Below, piece by piece: positions 14,401 through 28,394 of a stretch of DNA of 64,000 bases; position 1 is the stretch's first letter; each line of letters begins with the position of its first letter. Source of the stretch: Prunella strophiata. Its lineage: Eukaryota; Chordata; Aves; Passeriformes; Prunellidae. The notes below the pieces were generated by a model, which was not told the DNA's origin, made no database searches, and was given only the letters and a program-made list of their open reading frames with translations. The position numbers and the translations under genes were made by a program. Location: the NCBI GenBank assembly GCA_036583965.1, contig JAZBQD010000013.1, positions 13,161,618 through 13,225,617 of the forward strand, written 5' to 3'.

Positions 14401-16810
14401 TTTTCATAACTTTATGGAAAATTGCTTCAAACCAAATAAAATATAAAAATTCTTTTGCATCAACTGATGAAAAAACAAATTACCACCCTCATTGTAGTTT
14501 TATGCATGACTGCTATTAAACTCTGGTCCAACAAACCAACAGCTGTTGGATTTCTTTCTAAAGAAAAAGAAATAGAGAAACTGGCTTAAAATGCTTTTTC
14601 TTTAAGGCTGTAAGAGAAATGTAAATTCTTCCAGACCATTCTGGACTCCTAAATTAGTTAGAAAAAAGCACTGGGCTGATATATTCCCTGCCTCCTTGGA
14701 TTCACTCATCTTTCATCTCCATCACTGCACTGCAGACTAGAAGCATTGCTATTTTTTTGACAACATTCTCATTTTTCCAGCTCCCAAGAAATCTCTAGAC
14801 AGGGACTGTCAGCTGTAATTATGCAGCTCGTGCTGCAGCAACAGGTGGTTACCCAGGGCTCAGAACAACATTTCACCCTTTGCAAAGGGATGGCAGAGCC
14901 TGGCCAGGCCCTGGCGAGGGCAGGAGGGGGAAGGCAGGCACAGAGCAGAGCTGCTGATGGTGGCCCCTGGCCAAGCCCTGCCAGCACACCTGCAAGGGGC
15001 ACCTGTGGGCACAGGGATGCTCAGGCTGAGGGGTCTGTGGAGATTTACAGCACACAGAGCCAGCTGGGCACTGCAAGCTCCGAGCTGGCAGATGTGGAGC
15101 TGTGCCCACATCTCCCTGCAGACACCATGGCACGGGCACACTCAGCAGCCTGGGCATCTGTGCCATGGCAGGACACTCACCACGGGCAGGGCACGGCCCC
15201 AGCCCTGCACCACACTGCACTGGATGCTCAAGGACCCAGGATTTCTTCAGCAGAGCCACGTTCCACCCAGCAGGGGAGACATCCCCTTGGCTCTGGGAAG
15301 CTTTGATCCTACCCCACACAGCCACACAACAGCAACAGCCTGAGATCTCAATTTCTGTCCAAACACTAATGGGTCCCACCCCAGTTTTAATTAGGGACAG
15401 CACTGAGGACTGGTGTGGCCCAAGGCAAGCACGAGAGCAGACCTCCACAGACTTCAAGGAGATGAGAGCTGCACAGAAGTGGCTGAAAAGCCCCTGCAGT
15501 GAGAGGAGAATGCCAGGATGAAAGGAGAGGAGCAGTTTGAAGTCCTCAGTGCACTCAGACTCCAGTGTCCCACAAGCCCAGATCTGCAGGCACCAACCTG
15601 AGCTGAGCCATTCTCAGCTGGTACAGAACAGAACAATGACCAGACACTGCTGCAGTCACTTGTGGAGCTCAGACACCACCCCAGCAAGGGCACTGCCTTT
15701 CAGTCACTTCAACAGCCAAAGGCAGATGAAAATGCTTAGCAATGGCACACTTTAGAGCTACAAGGACAAAGAGATTTCCATCCTGGTAACAGGAGGACTT
15801 CAAAGAGCTCTAAGGATCCAGTCCTCTCTCTGCCACAGAGTTTGCCCAGGAAAAGTCTAGTTCTACTCCTCTGGCAAGTGTTCAGATATCCAACATCACA
15901 ACTTAGGAAAAAAAGGGAAAATCTGTTGCAATATACATATACCCATGCATACATGGCAGGCTCTGCAAAGTTGGCCAACACTTTGAAGTGACAGGGGAAA
16001 AATAATGCAACAGCAAAGCATGAAAAATTTCTGAAAGAGCCCTGCGCCTTTTTAAGCCAAGAATCACTTGCAGAGAAGCATAAATAAGCAGGACTGTGCT
16101 CCAGCAGCAGCCACAACACACAAGTGCCAGATGAAAGCTGCCAGCAGCCAACACGGACAGGCTGGGGAGGCAGAGAATGATTCCAGCCCTCCCTTGCTCT
16201 GAGAGACCCCTGGAGTGGGGAGAGAGAGAGAGAGAACCCTTCCCACAGGGCAGGGAGGATTTCTGTGCTCTCCTGAGGCACCACCAGCTCCTCCCCTCCC
16301 TGCCTGCCCGTTCTGGGGCTCCAGGAGAGCAGGGAGGGCTCTGGGCACTGAGCTGTGCCACCACAGTGGGGTGCCAGTGCCACCAGACTGTGCAGCCTGG
16401 CTGCCCTGGGCAGCAGCTCTGCTCCCAGCAGGCTGAAGGGAGCTCTCATCTGACTGCCAGCACACTCCCACCCTCTGCAGACCCCTCTGCAGACCCTGCC
16501 CATCCCTGAGCAAGCCCCCAGGAGGGGCTGAGCTGAACCCAGGCTGCTCCAGCCTCTCTCTGGGGACAGCAATCATCCAAACCCACTTGCTCCCCGCTGT
16601 GAACAGGGGTCATTATTTTGACAAATTAGTTAAATCTCTCTCAGTCAGCAACGAGGACCCTGAATTATTCAACATGCATCTGTCTTTTTCCCTTACAAAA
16701 ATGGCCTGTGAAGCAATAAGTGTATTTCACTTGAACCACTTGTGAAAGATGTAAGACAGTTTGGGTTCACTCCAGTGCCCCTTGAAGTCAATGCGAGCCT
16801 TTCATTTAAT
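11494..16810. other. Unique intronic sequence
   Basis: The first part is mixed, with AT-rich DNA at about 11940-13100 and 14340-14780. It is GC-rich with many TGTGCC/CAGCCC-type words at 13450-14300 and 14880-16570. Small local duplications occur, for example CTCTGGGGGTGCAG twice near 13490-13515. A short GA run lies at about 16217-16234. No exon, RNA gene or recognisable transposon was found. Confidence 0.5.
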
Positions 16811-17105
16811 TTTCATTTAATTAATTTCATTAAATTTGCAGATGATGCCAAGCTGGGAGGGGTTAGAAGTTCTCTGGAGAACAAGCTTAGAATTCAAAAT
16901 GATCTTGGTAGTGTAGAAAACTATCTGAAATAAATAGATGAGATTGAAGAAAGGTAAGGGCGAAGTACAAAGCTGGATAGAAACAATTAAGAGCAGGATG
17001 GGGAAGATTGGCCTGGTGACATCAGTGCAGGAAAGGATTTGAACTAGACAGGATCTGACTAGAAACTCTCCAGCTCTAGGGACCACTGGGGACTGGAAAT
17101 GGTAA
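16811..17105 (+). mobile_element. Degenerate CR1-type LINE fragment (reverse transcriptase end of ORF2)
   Basis: Seen: the plus frame through 16830-16933 reads FADDAKLGG, then RIQNDL and a tail ending NYLK. This is the pattern of the CR1 non-LTR reverse transcriptase around the catalytic ADD motif (FADDTKLGG followed by an IQxDL segment). The nucleotides 16840-16862 (GCAGATGATGCCAAGCTGGG) are typical CR1. Later words such as CATCAGTGCAGGAAAGGATT (near 17020) also fit CR1. The fragment is short, frame-broken and 5'-truncated, so it is a dead copy. The outer limits are approximate. Confidence 0.65.
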
Positions 17106-20100
17106 TTAACCATCCAGTAACATTTCAGGTCTGCTCAGACAAATGACTTTCAAGAACGTTTCCCACAGCTGGAAGTGTTGCTCCTTTCATTTCAGTTGGA
17201 AAATTCCAGTGATTTTTATGCCTTATAGAGAGATAAGGGATGCACAACTTTTCCTGTCTGTAGTCCATGCATGCCATCTACAAGAAATGCAGGTTTTCTG
17301 GGTAAAAAAGGACCCAAGTATTTCATCTCTGTTCCTCAGATTCAATATTGATCACAAAAGCAGGCCCTGTTGCACTGGGAAATGTGTTTTGCACGGTACC
17401 AGAGGCAGGAGAGCAGAGCCCTGAGCCACCCTCCCCTCCCAGCTCCCCTGACCTTCCAGGGAGGACAGAGCAGACTGTGCTCAGCACCCTCCTGATCACA
17501 TCCCTGCACTGAAGTTGTCCAATCTGTGGTGCTGGTATGCAGCTAAATAAGTTTGCAGTGCACAAAGTAAATATTACTGAGAACTTCCTTCTTCCCTTCT
17601 TAGATGTGAGGAAATGCTAAAGATATGGTTCCCACCTGTATTTATAGCATTAGTTGTGAAGCATTCTGATGTGCAAGACAAACCACTGCCTGAAAATTGA
17701 TCACATTGCATTAAATCAAGAAGGTTCAAGGAAAAAAATGAATTAAAAAGATGGAAGAAAAGGCATCCTGTTTTCCTCAGACAGCCAAACAAAAGCCTGC
17801 TTTAGGACAGTGAAATCACCATGGATCAATACTGTTTCATTTCTGGGTCCCTTTCTTTGCACAGTCAAGTAAAATAATAACAACAATGGTGCTGCTGATG
17901 AACATTTTATATTTGAACTAGTCCCATTATCTAACAGCATTTCAGCATTTTGCAAAAAAACCTCCTGACAACACTTTGTAAAGCACATCAGAGTGAGGGC
18001 TCCGTGCTCATGACAGAAATGTGTGTCTCTGTGCATTTTTTCATATAAACACCTATTTCTATAGCACAGATAGCATTATCCTCCTTGTGGGAATGAAGGA
18101 ATGAACTGTTCACAAAGCTTTTCCATGGGCACAGAGTGCTGGGGAATGGTATCTGCAAGGGCTATCTGGGATGAGAAATGACGTCTCATTACTGTGACTT
18201 GGAGAACAATCAACCAAACAATGAAAATAGCTACATTTAGCATAAATAGGAAAGCCAGGCCAGAACCATTTCCTCTCTCATAGTCCAGAAAAACTTATTA
18301 AACAAGCCCACACTTGCAGAATGGGTAGAAGTCCAGGTGAGGACTGAAGAGATGCAGTTTCTATTTCATCTCTGCCATTTGACCTCATAAAAGGTGTTTT
18401 TTGTGCTCTGTTTATTCAATAATGTTTTATTCATGGCTGCTCATGTCACAGGGCGGGCTCTGACGGGCACTGCAGCTCCTGGGCACTGAGGCTCAGTGCT
18501 GCTGGCAGTGCTGCAGGAGCTCCACCAGTAAAAATGTGCCCCAAGAGGCAGTGCCAGGCCAGAGCAGAGCCCTGCCTGTGCAGAGCAGCCCAGGCACAGC
18601 ACTGGGGCTCAGGAGCTTGGCTCTGCCAGCCCCAGAGCAAAGAGAGGCCTCAGACCATGGCCAGGCTCATGCAGAGGAGAAGGACATCAGCTTTTCTCCC
18701 CATCAGCAACAACAAAGCCCAGCTGTGCCCAGCTGTGCCCAGCTGCCAGCCAGGGGTGGCACAGCAGGGCAGCCAGGGCAGGCAGAGGATCCTGCTGCCA
18801 ACCTGAGCCCACGGCTCCTCCAAGCTTCCTTCCTCTTTCAGAGAAATGACAACAGGAACACATTCAATAAAATATTTCAGGAGCTGGTTTCAGGGAGGAT
18901 AGGGAATCGAAGGTGGAGGATAATTTGAAAGCATTTTGTAAGATTTTAGCTGCTTGTTCCATTGACTCTGATGGGAGTCGTGCTGCTTTGATCTTTCAAA
19001 TGCTTTCACACTCCTTCCATCCTGACAAGCACTCACACCACGGATCTATTTACTGGGAAATTGAGGTGAGTCCTGAAGCTTGATGTCTGAACTATCTTCA
19101 AACAAGCAAGAGGAAAGAATAGCCACACTAAAAGAGGCTCCATCTGAACACAACTGCCCTGCTGGACTGACACAGCCTGCCTGTTCTGTGTTTAGGAGCT
19201 GATGATGTTAATGACAAAGTCTCATGGCTGGTCAGTCCCCCTCAGGTGAACAAGGGCTCTCTGCCTCAGGAAGATGCTCTGGACTCACTAAGATTATTCA
19301 GATTTTTTTTCAGAAGCAGAGGTGATCCCCACCATGGAGAGAAGAGAAAAGCTGATTACAGGATGTGCAGAGCTCCTCCCTGGACTCTTCCCTGCTGTCT
19401 CACCCAGCCTCTGTGGATGGATGTGCACAATCCAGCAGGTAAGAACAGGGGCCTTAATCCTTTTCCTGCCATTTGCTTGGAAAGCAGGACTCCATATAAA
19501 GGAGGCAGAAGGGAAATGAAGATGTGATATTTGCAAGGGAACTACAACTGCTGCAAATCTCAGTGTGGAGTTATTCATACCTTCAGGAGTGCTGGGAACA
19601 AAGCTGCAGTTCCAATTTGTTGGTTTCCAAACTCAAGAAGAGTTGTTCTATCACCCTCAGACTACTGAGAGGAGCTTTCAGCACAACTCCATCTGGATCT
19701 CTGAGCCTTCTTCCCTCAGACATGGCCAGGCAGGGGATTCCCATTCCCCTGCAGCCAGGGCTGGGTTGGAGCCCTGCAAGGCTGGCACGGAGCTGGAGCA
19801 CATCTCTGCTCAGGAGCAGACACTCCGAGGGAGGCACCACTCACACGGAGCCTGAGGCTGCCCTGCCTCCTGTCAGGGACACAAAACCCCCCAGAGACTG
19901 GCCTGCACCTCCACTGCACCACGAGGGCTTCCCTGCAGATGCCCACTGCTGGCTGGCATGGATGTCACTGGGGAGGCTCCCTGGAGAACAGCAATTCCTA
20001 TTCCCAGAACTCCTTGTCAAACTTCTGACTAAACTGATGAGAAAAGGTAATTTCCTTAACACAGCAACTGTGTCCTGCAGAAGCAAGCTCCCTGGCAATA

Positions 20101-23100
20101 CATTATTCCTCACACAATTTTAAAGTTCACCTACCTTAAGCAAATCTGGCTGTTTCAGCTAAAAGTTGTGCAGCCTTAGGCATTCTTTATCACATGAGCA
20201 GATGATCTTTTTAACACCTCGAGCTCCTGAGTTTCATATCATTCACTAAATCAATCTCCCTTTCATGGTTTGTATTTATACCAATGCCCAATTCTATTAC
20301 AACTCTCTCTTATGCTTTCTCAATTTCCTCTATTATTCTTTTTTAGGTCTATAATATAATTTCAGTGGCTTACTCAGAGGCTGTCACTTCGTATTTACGA
20401 ACTGAAACTGGAATGTGCATTATTACTTTATTTTCATGAAAATCCATGATAACTAATGCAGTGATTCAATTTCTACCAAGAGGCTTTATGTTTGGTTTCC
20501 TATCTGGCCTCTAACCTTCATTCCTCCAAACAAACTTTTACATCTCTATTTACATATTGGGATCATTAAAGTTCTTTTCATCTCCCTGTCTCAATGGCTT
20601 CAGAAGCTATAATGGATTTAGGCAGGAGCTTAATTAGGAACTGCTCTTTTCTGTATTTCAGGCTACATTTCACGTGAAAGGGTAAAATATGCCTCTAACA
20701 AATGAAAGGCTTGATGAAAGTCCCCAGGAGCCCCAGGCTAGGTAAGTTCTAGTGGAGCAGAGAATTACTAAGTGGGAGATCCTGGTGCTGGGTCCATTCC
20801 ATGGGAGGCTGGCATTCATTTTATATCTCTGCAAGAAAATCACCCTCAGCAGTTTGCCTCTGTTTTGCCATGATACCCACGCAGACACAGTCAGCTTGTT
20901 TTCAGCAAGGTTTCTCCCTTGTTTTCTCTCTTCAGGGAGCATGGAATATGGCAGAGCTCCATCCCACAGACACTGCTCAGTGGTGTCCCTGCTCTGGCCC
21001 ACTCCTGTCCTGCTGACAAGGGCAAAGGAGCCACAGGAGGCTGCTCCAGGTCACTGCACTGGTCACTGCAGGCAGCTCCTGACTGAAGGGCCAGGCTGGG
21101 CTCAGGAAAGCCTGGCTGGTGATGGCCTCACTATGGTTCTGTGGTTAAAACCATCAGAACTCAACTCAGGGCAGCCTGCAGTGCCCATGGATCTGCCAGC
21201 ACACACTGGCCAGCCTGGGACTGGCTCCAGAACTCACTGGCTCCACCTGCACTGGACCAGGTTCTTCCCTCACTGCTGCTCAGGGAAGGAAGTGCCTCCC
21301 ACAGACAATGAGATTCTGGGGCCATCCCATTTGTTCTTCTTGCCCCAGACATTTCTTTTCTGCAGTTTTCCTGTGCTGAGCACACTTTATGATATTCAGT
21401 GTCTCATTTTATCCACTCAACAGCAACAAAACAACCAACCAGCCTGGGAAGGAAATCTTGTCAGTAATTAGCCTTGCTGGAGATCAGATGATAACTGTCA
21501 GCTCAGGTACTGCAGAGCCCAGGGTGAGGTTAATCACACCTCCTCACAGCTTCAGAGAAATGAGAATCAGGGAGTGCTGCCCTGCTGCATCTGCTCAGGG
21601 AGCACACAGCTCCAGATGAGATTAGACACACACATTGTTTAACCTGGGAACAAAGGGCACCATTTGCAAAACTCCTTGTCAAGGTGTCTTCAAAAATTAG
21701 CAGAGTGCAGCCCCTGCACTGCCAGAGGGACTGCTGCTCCTCCATCTGCAGGCCTCCTGTGAAATCCTGGCGATGGGATGCTGAGCCCGAGGGAAACACT
21801 GCCTTTCAAGATTTGTTACAAGCCTGAAACTCAGCTCAGCATCATCAAAAAGTGTGAAGAGCTTTCAAGGAAACACGGGCAGACTTATGGCTGTGGCACT
21901 GGAACAAGTGAGATTGGCTGTGGCTGCTGTTTGCTTTCAGCATGAAGCAATGCCAGACAAACCCAGCCCGTGACAGGCAGAGCTGTGCTCAGACACAAAC
22001 AACTTCCCAGTCAGGAACACTTCCTCTGCTCCTCATCCCATAAAGTGCAGAGCAATCCCATTAACTACCCTGGGTTACATGTGGATTTTCAGTGGCAGAA
22101 ATGAGATGCAATCATTAACAGAAGTTGTATGTGTGGGTGCATGTGAGACTGACTTCTTCTTTTACTGACAGCCAAGTGTAATTAATATAATGCTCACAGA
22201 CAATGCATAAAATATACTTTAGTACCATCCATTGTGCCTTTAGGAGCCTCCTCACCAGGGCAAATGATACTTCCCTTCATTACTGAAGTTTCCCTTCTCC
22301 CTCTCTGCCTCTTAGTGGAATGAAATGGAGCATGTAATGGAACGTCATATTCATGGATTTCATTCTCCAGGTCTGCACAAAGTCTCAAACACTACAACAG
22401 CTTTTCACATGCTCACAAACGCTCAAAGAAATTGCTGAGAGCACTCAAATCCCCAAGTCTAAAGAAGATGCCCTAAATTTACTCAAACAAAACCCCTTTA
22501 CAGCTGCAAAATAATTACCTGCTTGCAAATAATCACATTATTTTAACAGTTATTATAAGGAACAGATTATTTAAGTTGGGAGAAAATATCAGCTTTGTAT
22601 AATACCTACCTGCTCTAAATACACAGTTACACTTTTAGTTAAAACCTGAAGAGCCATTAAAACCACTTTTTGTAGGTGCTTAGGTTTCTAATTTGCAATT
22701 AAATTAATTGGATTTGAATGCCTAAATTGATTCAGAAATCAGGCTTATCATCCAATAACCAGTTCAACAGGATGATGCTGCAAAGCAAGGCTGAAACAGG
22801 AGAGCTGTTCAGCATTTCTGTGGGCAGCTGATGGGGGAACCAGTGGCACTGGTGTGTCCTACAAAGAAATCCAGCAGCCAGAGACCAGAGGCTGCCACAG
22901 GTGTAAAGCACAGGAACTGTTACAGGTGATCATTTCTGTAATAAACTGCACCCAGGTGACTCCTGGTATCCTGGCATCTCGAGCACCTTTCAGATGTGTT
23001 TGACTGGTTTACCTTCTTTTCTTTTGAAATCCTTAAGAACTGCATAATTTTTTTATATAACTGCAAAGAGAAAAAGTACATGGGTAGCCAAAGATCACCA

Positions 23101-25068
23101 TCCTAAAAGAAATGCAAAATGGTCCAGACAGAGAATGAAAGAGAAGAAATCTTCAGTCAACTGACCTGCACAGACTCTGTTATATAAGAAATCTGAAAAT
23201 ATTTCTAAATCCTTCCTTACTCAGCCACCGATGTTTTATCATGACAGAATTTTGTATGGGCTGTGATGAAATGAAATTTAATAGGAGTGATTTCTGGGCA
23301 CTCTGTGCTCTGTCCTAGTTAGGGTTATGGATGTTATTAACAAGCCTAATGGCCATGCTCATACATTACATTTTACATCTCAGAGCACTCCTCGGGGATT
23401 TAGCACTAATGCTCTTTGTGAAGGTAATTCAGCACCATGACACACCTTTTGTGTGTCTGCTGAGACACATCAGGTAAACACCCCACAAAGGCACAGCCAT
23501 GGCACAGCTGAGAGCACATGCCAGAGCCCACAGCAGCCCACTGCAGTGCAGCACCTCAGGAACCATCCAAAGGCCAATTGCTATCCACTCTTATTAAGGA
23601 AGAAATGAAAACCAAGTGTCACACGCTGTGTGCAGGCTGAGCCCTTATTAGAATCTGCACTGCCTAACATCCTATCCCAGGTTTAACCATTAGAGCATGA
23701 TTCCTTCCTTCATTAGAGCAAGGCAGCATTAAAAATTCAGGTTCATTACAGCCTTTCCACCCCAGCCTCCCTAAGGCACAGCCTCCCCTCTCCCTGCACA
23801 GCTCCAGGATCACCCCTGGCTCCTCCAGCTGCCCTGAGAGCTCCGGGAGCCCTGCAAGTTCTCCACAGCTGATGTTCAGGACACCTCAGCTCTGAGCAGA
23901 GTTTATGAACTCCAGAACATCAGCCTCACCCTCAGCAAACACTGACACAGCCCTTGGATCTGAGCACATCTGAATCAGCTGGTTACAAAAAGGCAAATAA
24001 CACCACAGAAAGCTCCTTACTTCCCAAGATTCACATCAGAATGATGAATTGGCAGAATATGAAAGAGACAAATCCAGTAACTCCAACAGCTGTAGGTGAG
24101 TTTCAGACAATTCCTAGGAGGTGCAAGTCTGTTGTGTTGGTTCTACATTCTGAATTCATCTTTGCCATGTCTGTTATTCATACCAGAGAAGATTAAAATT
24201 GTGCCTTCTCCCTTCATAACCAACACCAGCAGCACATGAACTGAACTCTACAGGTATTATTACAACTCTTAGTTTTGACAGTGCATTTTTTGACTTTCCT
24301 GTATTCCTAGAGCAGCATAGAAAAAGCATTTTCATTTTTAAAGTTGCTCCATCCTAAGGTGAAAAGGTCAGATGGATTCCGATGTCACAATACTGAAATG
24401 GAGTTGAAATGACAGGACATGATTTCATCATTTTCTATCAAAATGAAATGTTTAGACATTGCAGAAAATAAAAACATACATTTGCTGACTTAAATCAAGG
24501 TTGCTTCCAAGATGGATCAAAATTTTTTGGGGCTGGAATAAGGCAGTTCAGCTAGTGGGAGAAATCCTTTTATATTATGGAAAATCATGGCATAAACTTG
24601 GTCTTCCCTGAACTCTCAAGGCACAGATTCATCAATTATGTAATATATTATGTATATAAAATATTGCACATCCTGGTTAGCCAGTTGAACAGACCACTGC
24701 TTCTCAGACAAGGGCTGGCTCCCCCTGGCTCTTCCCACCGTGCCCTGTCCCTGGGCAGGATGATTCCTCTCTTCTCCCTGCACCAATCCCTGCAGCAAGC
24801 CCTGGTGAGCACTTGGCTCCCCTCTGACCCCTCGGTTCTCAGAGCCAATGAGCCTTGATGGGCACTGACCCCACCCTCAGCGTGCTCAGACCTGCTGATC
24901 ACGGCTCCAGCCCTGCCTGGAGGGCTCTGTGTCACTGCCCCCAGGCAGGGAGCTCCCACCTTTGCCCTTTGCAGCTGACACAGGGTGAGGTGACCCCACT
25001 GACCCAGGAATGTCCAGGGCTGCCCTGGAGCACAGCGCTGGGATCTGCAGCACTGCAGCTGCCAGGGC
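17106..25068. other. Unique intronic sequence
   Basis: This is mostly AT-rich, unique intron. Small CAG/GCC-rich patches lie at 18440-18830 (with a short repeated CAGCTGTGCC near 18720), 19720-19990 and 20940-21290. Long AT-rich stretches without open frames lie at 20120-20660, 22380-23960 and 24190-24570. No exon, RNA gene or clear transposon was recognised. Confidence 0.5.
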
Positions 25069-28000
25069 TGCACAGGAGCACAGAACACCCTCCACTCCAT
25101 CCTGCACAGGAGCACAGAACACCCTCCACTCCATCCTGCACAGGAGCACACAACACCCTCCACTCCATCCTGCACAGGAGCACACAACACCCTCCTCTCC
25201 ATCCTGCACAGGAGCACACAACACCCTCCTCTCCATCCTGCACAGGAGCACACAACACCCTCCACTCCATCCTGCACAGGAGCACACAACACCCTCCTCT
25301 CCATCCTGCACAGGAGCACACAATGTCCTCCACTCCATCCTGCACAGGAGCACACAACACCCTCCACTCCATCCTGCACAGGAGCACACAACACCCTCCA
25401 CTCCATCCTGCACAGGAGCACAGAGCATCCTCCTCTCCATCCTGCACAGGAGCACAGAACACCCTCCACTCCATCCTGCACAGAGCACACAACACCCTCC
25501 ACTCCATCTGCACAGGAGCACACAACACCCTCCACTCCATCCTGCACAGAGCACAGAACACCCTCCACTCCATCCTGCACATGAGCACACAACACCCTCC
25601 ACTCCATCCTGCACAGGAGCACAGAACACCCTCCACTCCATCCTGCACAGGAGCACACAACACCCTCCACTCCATCCTGCACAGGAGCACACAATGTCCT
25701 CCACTCCATCCTGCACAGGAGCACAGAGCATCCTCCTCTCCATCCTGCACAGGAGCACACAATGTCCTCCACTCCATCCTGCACATGAGCACACAACACC
25801 CTCCTCTCCATCCTGCACAGAGCACACAACACCCTCCACTCCATCTGCACAGGAGCACAGAACACCCTCCACTCCATCTGCACAGGAGCACACAACACCC
25901 TCCTCTCCATCCTGCACAGGAGCACACAATGTCCTCCACTCCATCCTGCACATGAGCACACAACACCCTCCTCTCCATCCTGCACAGGAGCACACAATGT
26001 CCTCCACTCCATCCTGCACATGAGCACACAACACCCTCCACTCATCCTGCACAGGAGCACACAATGTCCTCCACTCCATCCTGCACAGGAGCACAGAGCA
26101 TCCTCCTCTCCATCCTGCACAGGAGCACACAATGTCCTCCACTCCATCCTGCACAGGAGCACAGAGCATCCTCCTCTCCATCCTGCACAGGAGCACAGAG
26201 CATCCTCCACTCCATCCTGCACAGGAGCACAGAACACCCTCCACTCCATCCTGCACAGGAGCACACAACACCCTCCTCTCCATCCTGCACAGGAGCACAC
26301 AATGTCCTCCACTCCATCCTGCACAGGAGCACACAACACCCTCCTCTCCATCCTGCACAGGAGCACACAATGTCCTCCACTCCATCCTGCACAGGAGCAC
26401 ACAACACCCTCCACTCCATCCTGCACAGGAGCACACAATGTCCTCCACTCCATCCTGCACAGGAGCACACAATGTCCTCCACTCCATCCTGCACAGGAGC
26501 ACACAATGTCCTCCACTCCATCCTGCACAGGAGCACAGAACACCCTCCACTCCATCCTGCACAGGAGCACACAATGTCCTCCACTCCATCCTGCACAGGA
26601 GCACAGAACACCCTCCACTCCATCCTGCACAGGAGCACACAACACCCTCCTCTCCATCCTGCACAGGAGCACAGAGCATCCTCCACTCCATCCTGCACAG
26701 GAGCACAGAACATCCTCCACTCCATCCTGCACAGGAGCACACAATGTCCTCCACTCCATCCTGCACAGGAGCACACAACACCCTCCTCTCCATCCTGCAC
26801 AGGAGCACAGAACACCCTCCACTCCATCCTGCACAGGAGCACAGAACACCCTCCACTCATCCTGCACAGGAGCACACAATGTCCTCCACTCCATCCTGCA
26901 CAGGAGCACACAATGTCCTCCACTCCATCCTGCACAGGAGCACACAACACCCTCCTCTCCATCCTGCACAGGAGCACACAACACCCTCCTCTCCATCCTG
27001 CACAGGAGCACAGAGCATCCTCCTCTCCATCCTGCACAGGAGCACAGAGCATCCTCCTCTCCATCCTGCACAGGAGCACACAATGTCCTCCACTCCATCC
27101 TGCACAGGAGCACAGAGCATCCTCCTCTCCATCCTGCACAGGAGCACACAACACCCTCCACTCCATCCTGCACAGGAGCACACAACACCCTCCTCTCCAT
27201 CCTGCACAGGAGCACACAACACCCTCCTCTCCATCCTGCACAGGAGCACAGAGCATCCTCCACTCCATCCTGCACAGGAGCACAGAACACCCTCCACTCC
27301 ATCCTGCACAGGAGCACACAACACCCTCCTCTCCATCCTGCACAGGAGCACAGAACACCCTCCACTCCATCCTGCACAGGAGCACACAACACCCTCCTCT
27401 CCATCCTGCACAGGAGCACAGAGCATCCTCCTCTCCATCCTGCACAGGAGCACAGAGCATCCTCCTCTCCATCCTGCACAGGAGCACACAACACCCTCCA
27501 CTCCATCCTGCACAGGAGCACAGAACACCCTCCACTCCATCCTGCACAGGAGCACACAATGTCCTCCACTCCATCCTGCACAGGAGCACACAACACCCTC
27601 CACTCCATCCTGCACAGGAGCACAGAACACCCTCCACTCCATCCTGCACAGGAGCACACAACACCCTCCACTCCATCCTGCACAGGAGCACAGAACACCC
27701 TCCACTCCATCCTGCACAGGAGCACAGAACACCCTCCACTCCATCCTGCACAGGAGCACAGAGCATCCTCCTCTCCATCCTGCACAGGAGCACACAACAC
27801 CCTCCACTCCATCCTGCACAGGAGCACACAATGTCCTCCACTCCATCCTGCACAGGAGCACACAATGTCCTCCACTCCATCCTGCACAGGAGCACAGAGC
27901 ATCCTCCTCTCCATCCTGCACAGGAGCACACAATGTCCTCCACTCCATCCTGCACAGGAGCACAGAACACCCTCCACTCCATCCTGCACAGGAGCACAGA

Positions 28001-28125
28001 ACACCCTCCACTCCATCCTGCACAGGAGCACAGAGCATCCTCCTCTCCATCCTGCACAGGAGCACACAACACCCTCCTCTCCATCCTGCACAGGAGCACA
28101 GAACACCCTCCACTCCATCCTGCAT
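25069..28125. repeat. 34-bp minisatellite, about 90 copies
   Basis: The unit is CAGGAGCACACAACACCCTC plus CACTCCATCCTGCA, 34 bp in all, tandemly repeated over 3,057 bp. Copies differ at a few diagnostic sites. The central word is ACAACACC, AGAACACC, ACAATGTC or AGAGCATC; the next is CACTCC or CTCTCC; and CAGGAG is sometimes CATGAG. Rare single-base deletions (CAGAGCAC, CCATCTGC, CACTCATCC) occur mainly in the left third and near 26040 and 26856. In the copies I read, AGAACACC and ACAATGTC go with CACTCC, while AGAGCATC mostly goes with CTCTCC. The unit has no stop in several frames, so open frames of up to 1,156 codons (minus) and 703 codons (plus) cross it, reading a 34-residue Cys/Trp-rich or His/Pro/Ser-rich repeat. 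They are not genes. Confidence 0.97.
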
Positions 28126-28394
28126 AGTTGACAGATTATATTAGTAATATTTTACAAATTGCCAAGTGTGCTGTTCTCCACAGTGTCAGAGCAGAGCAGC
28201 TGCCAGCCCTTCCCTGGAGCAGGAGTGGGTGAGTGCCCGTGCTGCTGCCCAGCCCTGCAGCACCCTGGGGTCAGGGGGACCAGCATCCCTGCACAGCTCA
28301 GCCAGGGACACCAGGGCTGCAGAGGACAGGCACAGTGCCAGGCAAGGCCCAGCACCACGGGCTGCACAGCTCTGGGACAGCTGCACGGGGGGGA
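28126..28394. other. Short unique spacer between minisatellite and CR1 fragment
   Basis: An AT-rich junction (28126-28160) is followed by GC-rich unique sequence. No gene or repeat is recognised. Confidence 0.5.

Noticed and set aside
24648..28144. Open frames up to 1,156 codons reading a Cys/Trp-rich 34-residue repeat (minus) and a His/Pro/Ser repeat (plus)
   Set aside because: The 34-bp unit is not a multiple of three, so the same repeat peptide appears in all three frames. No frame preference was seen and there is no family identity.
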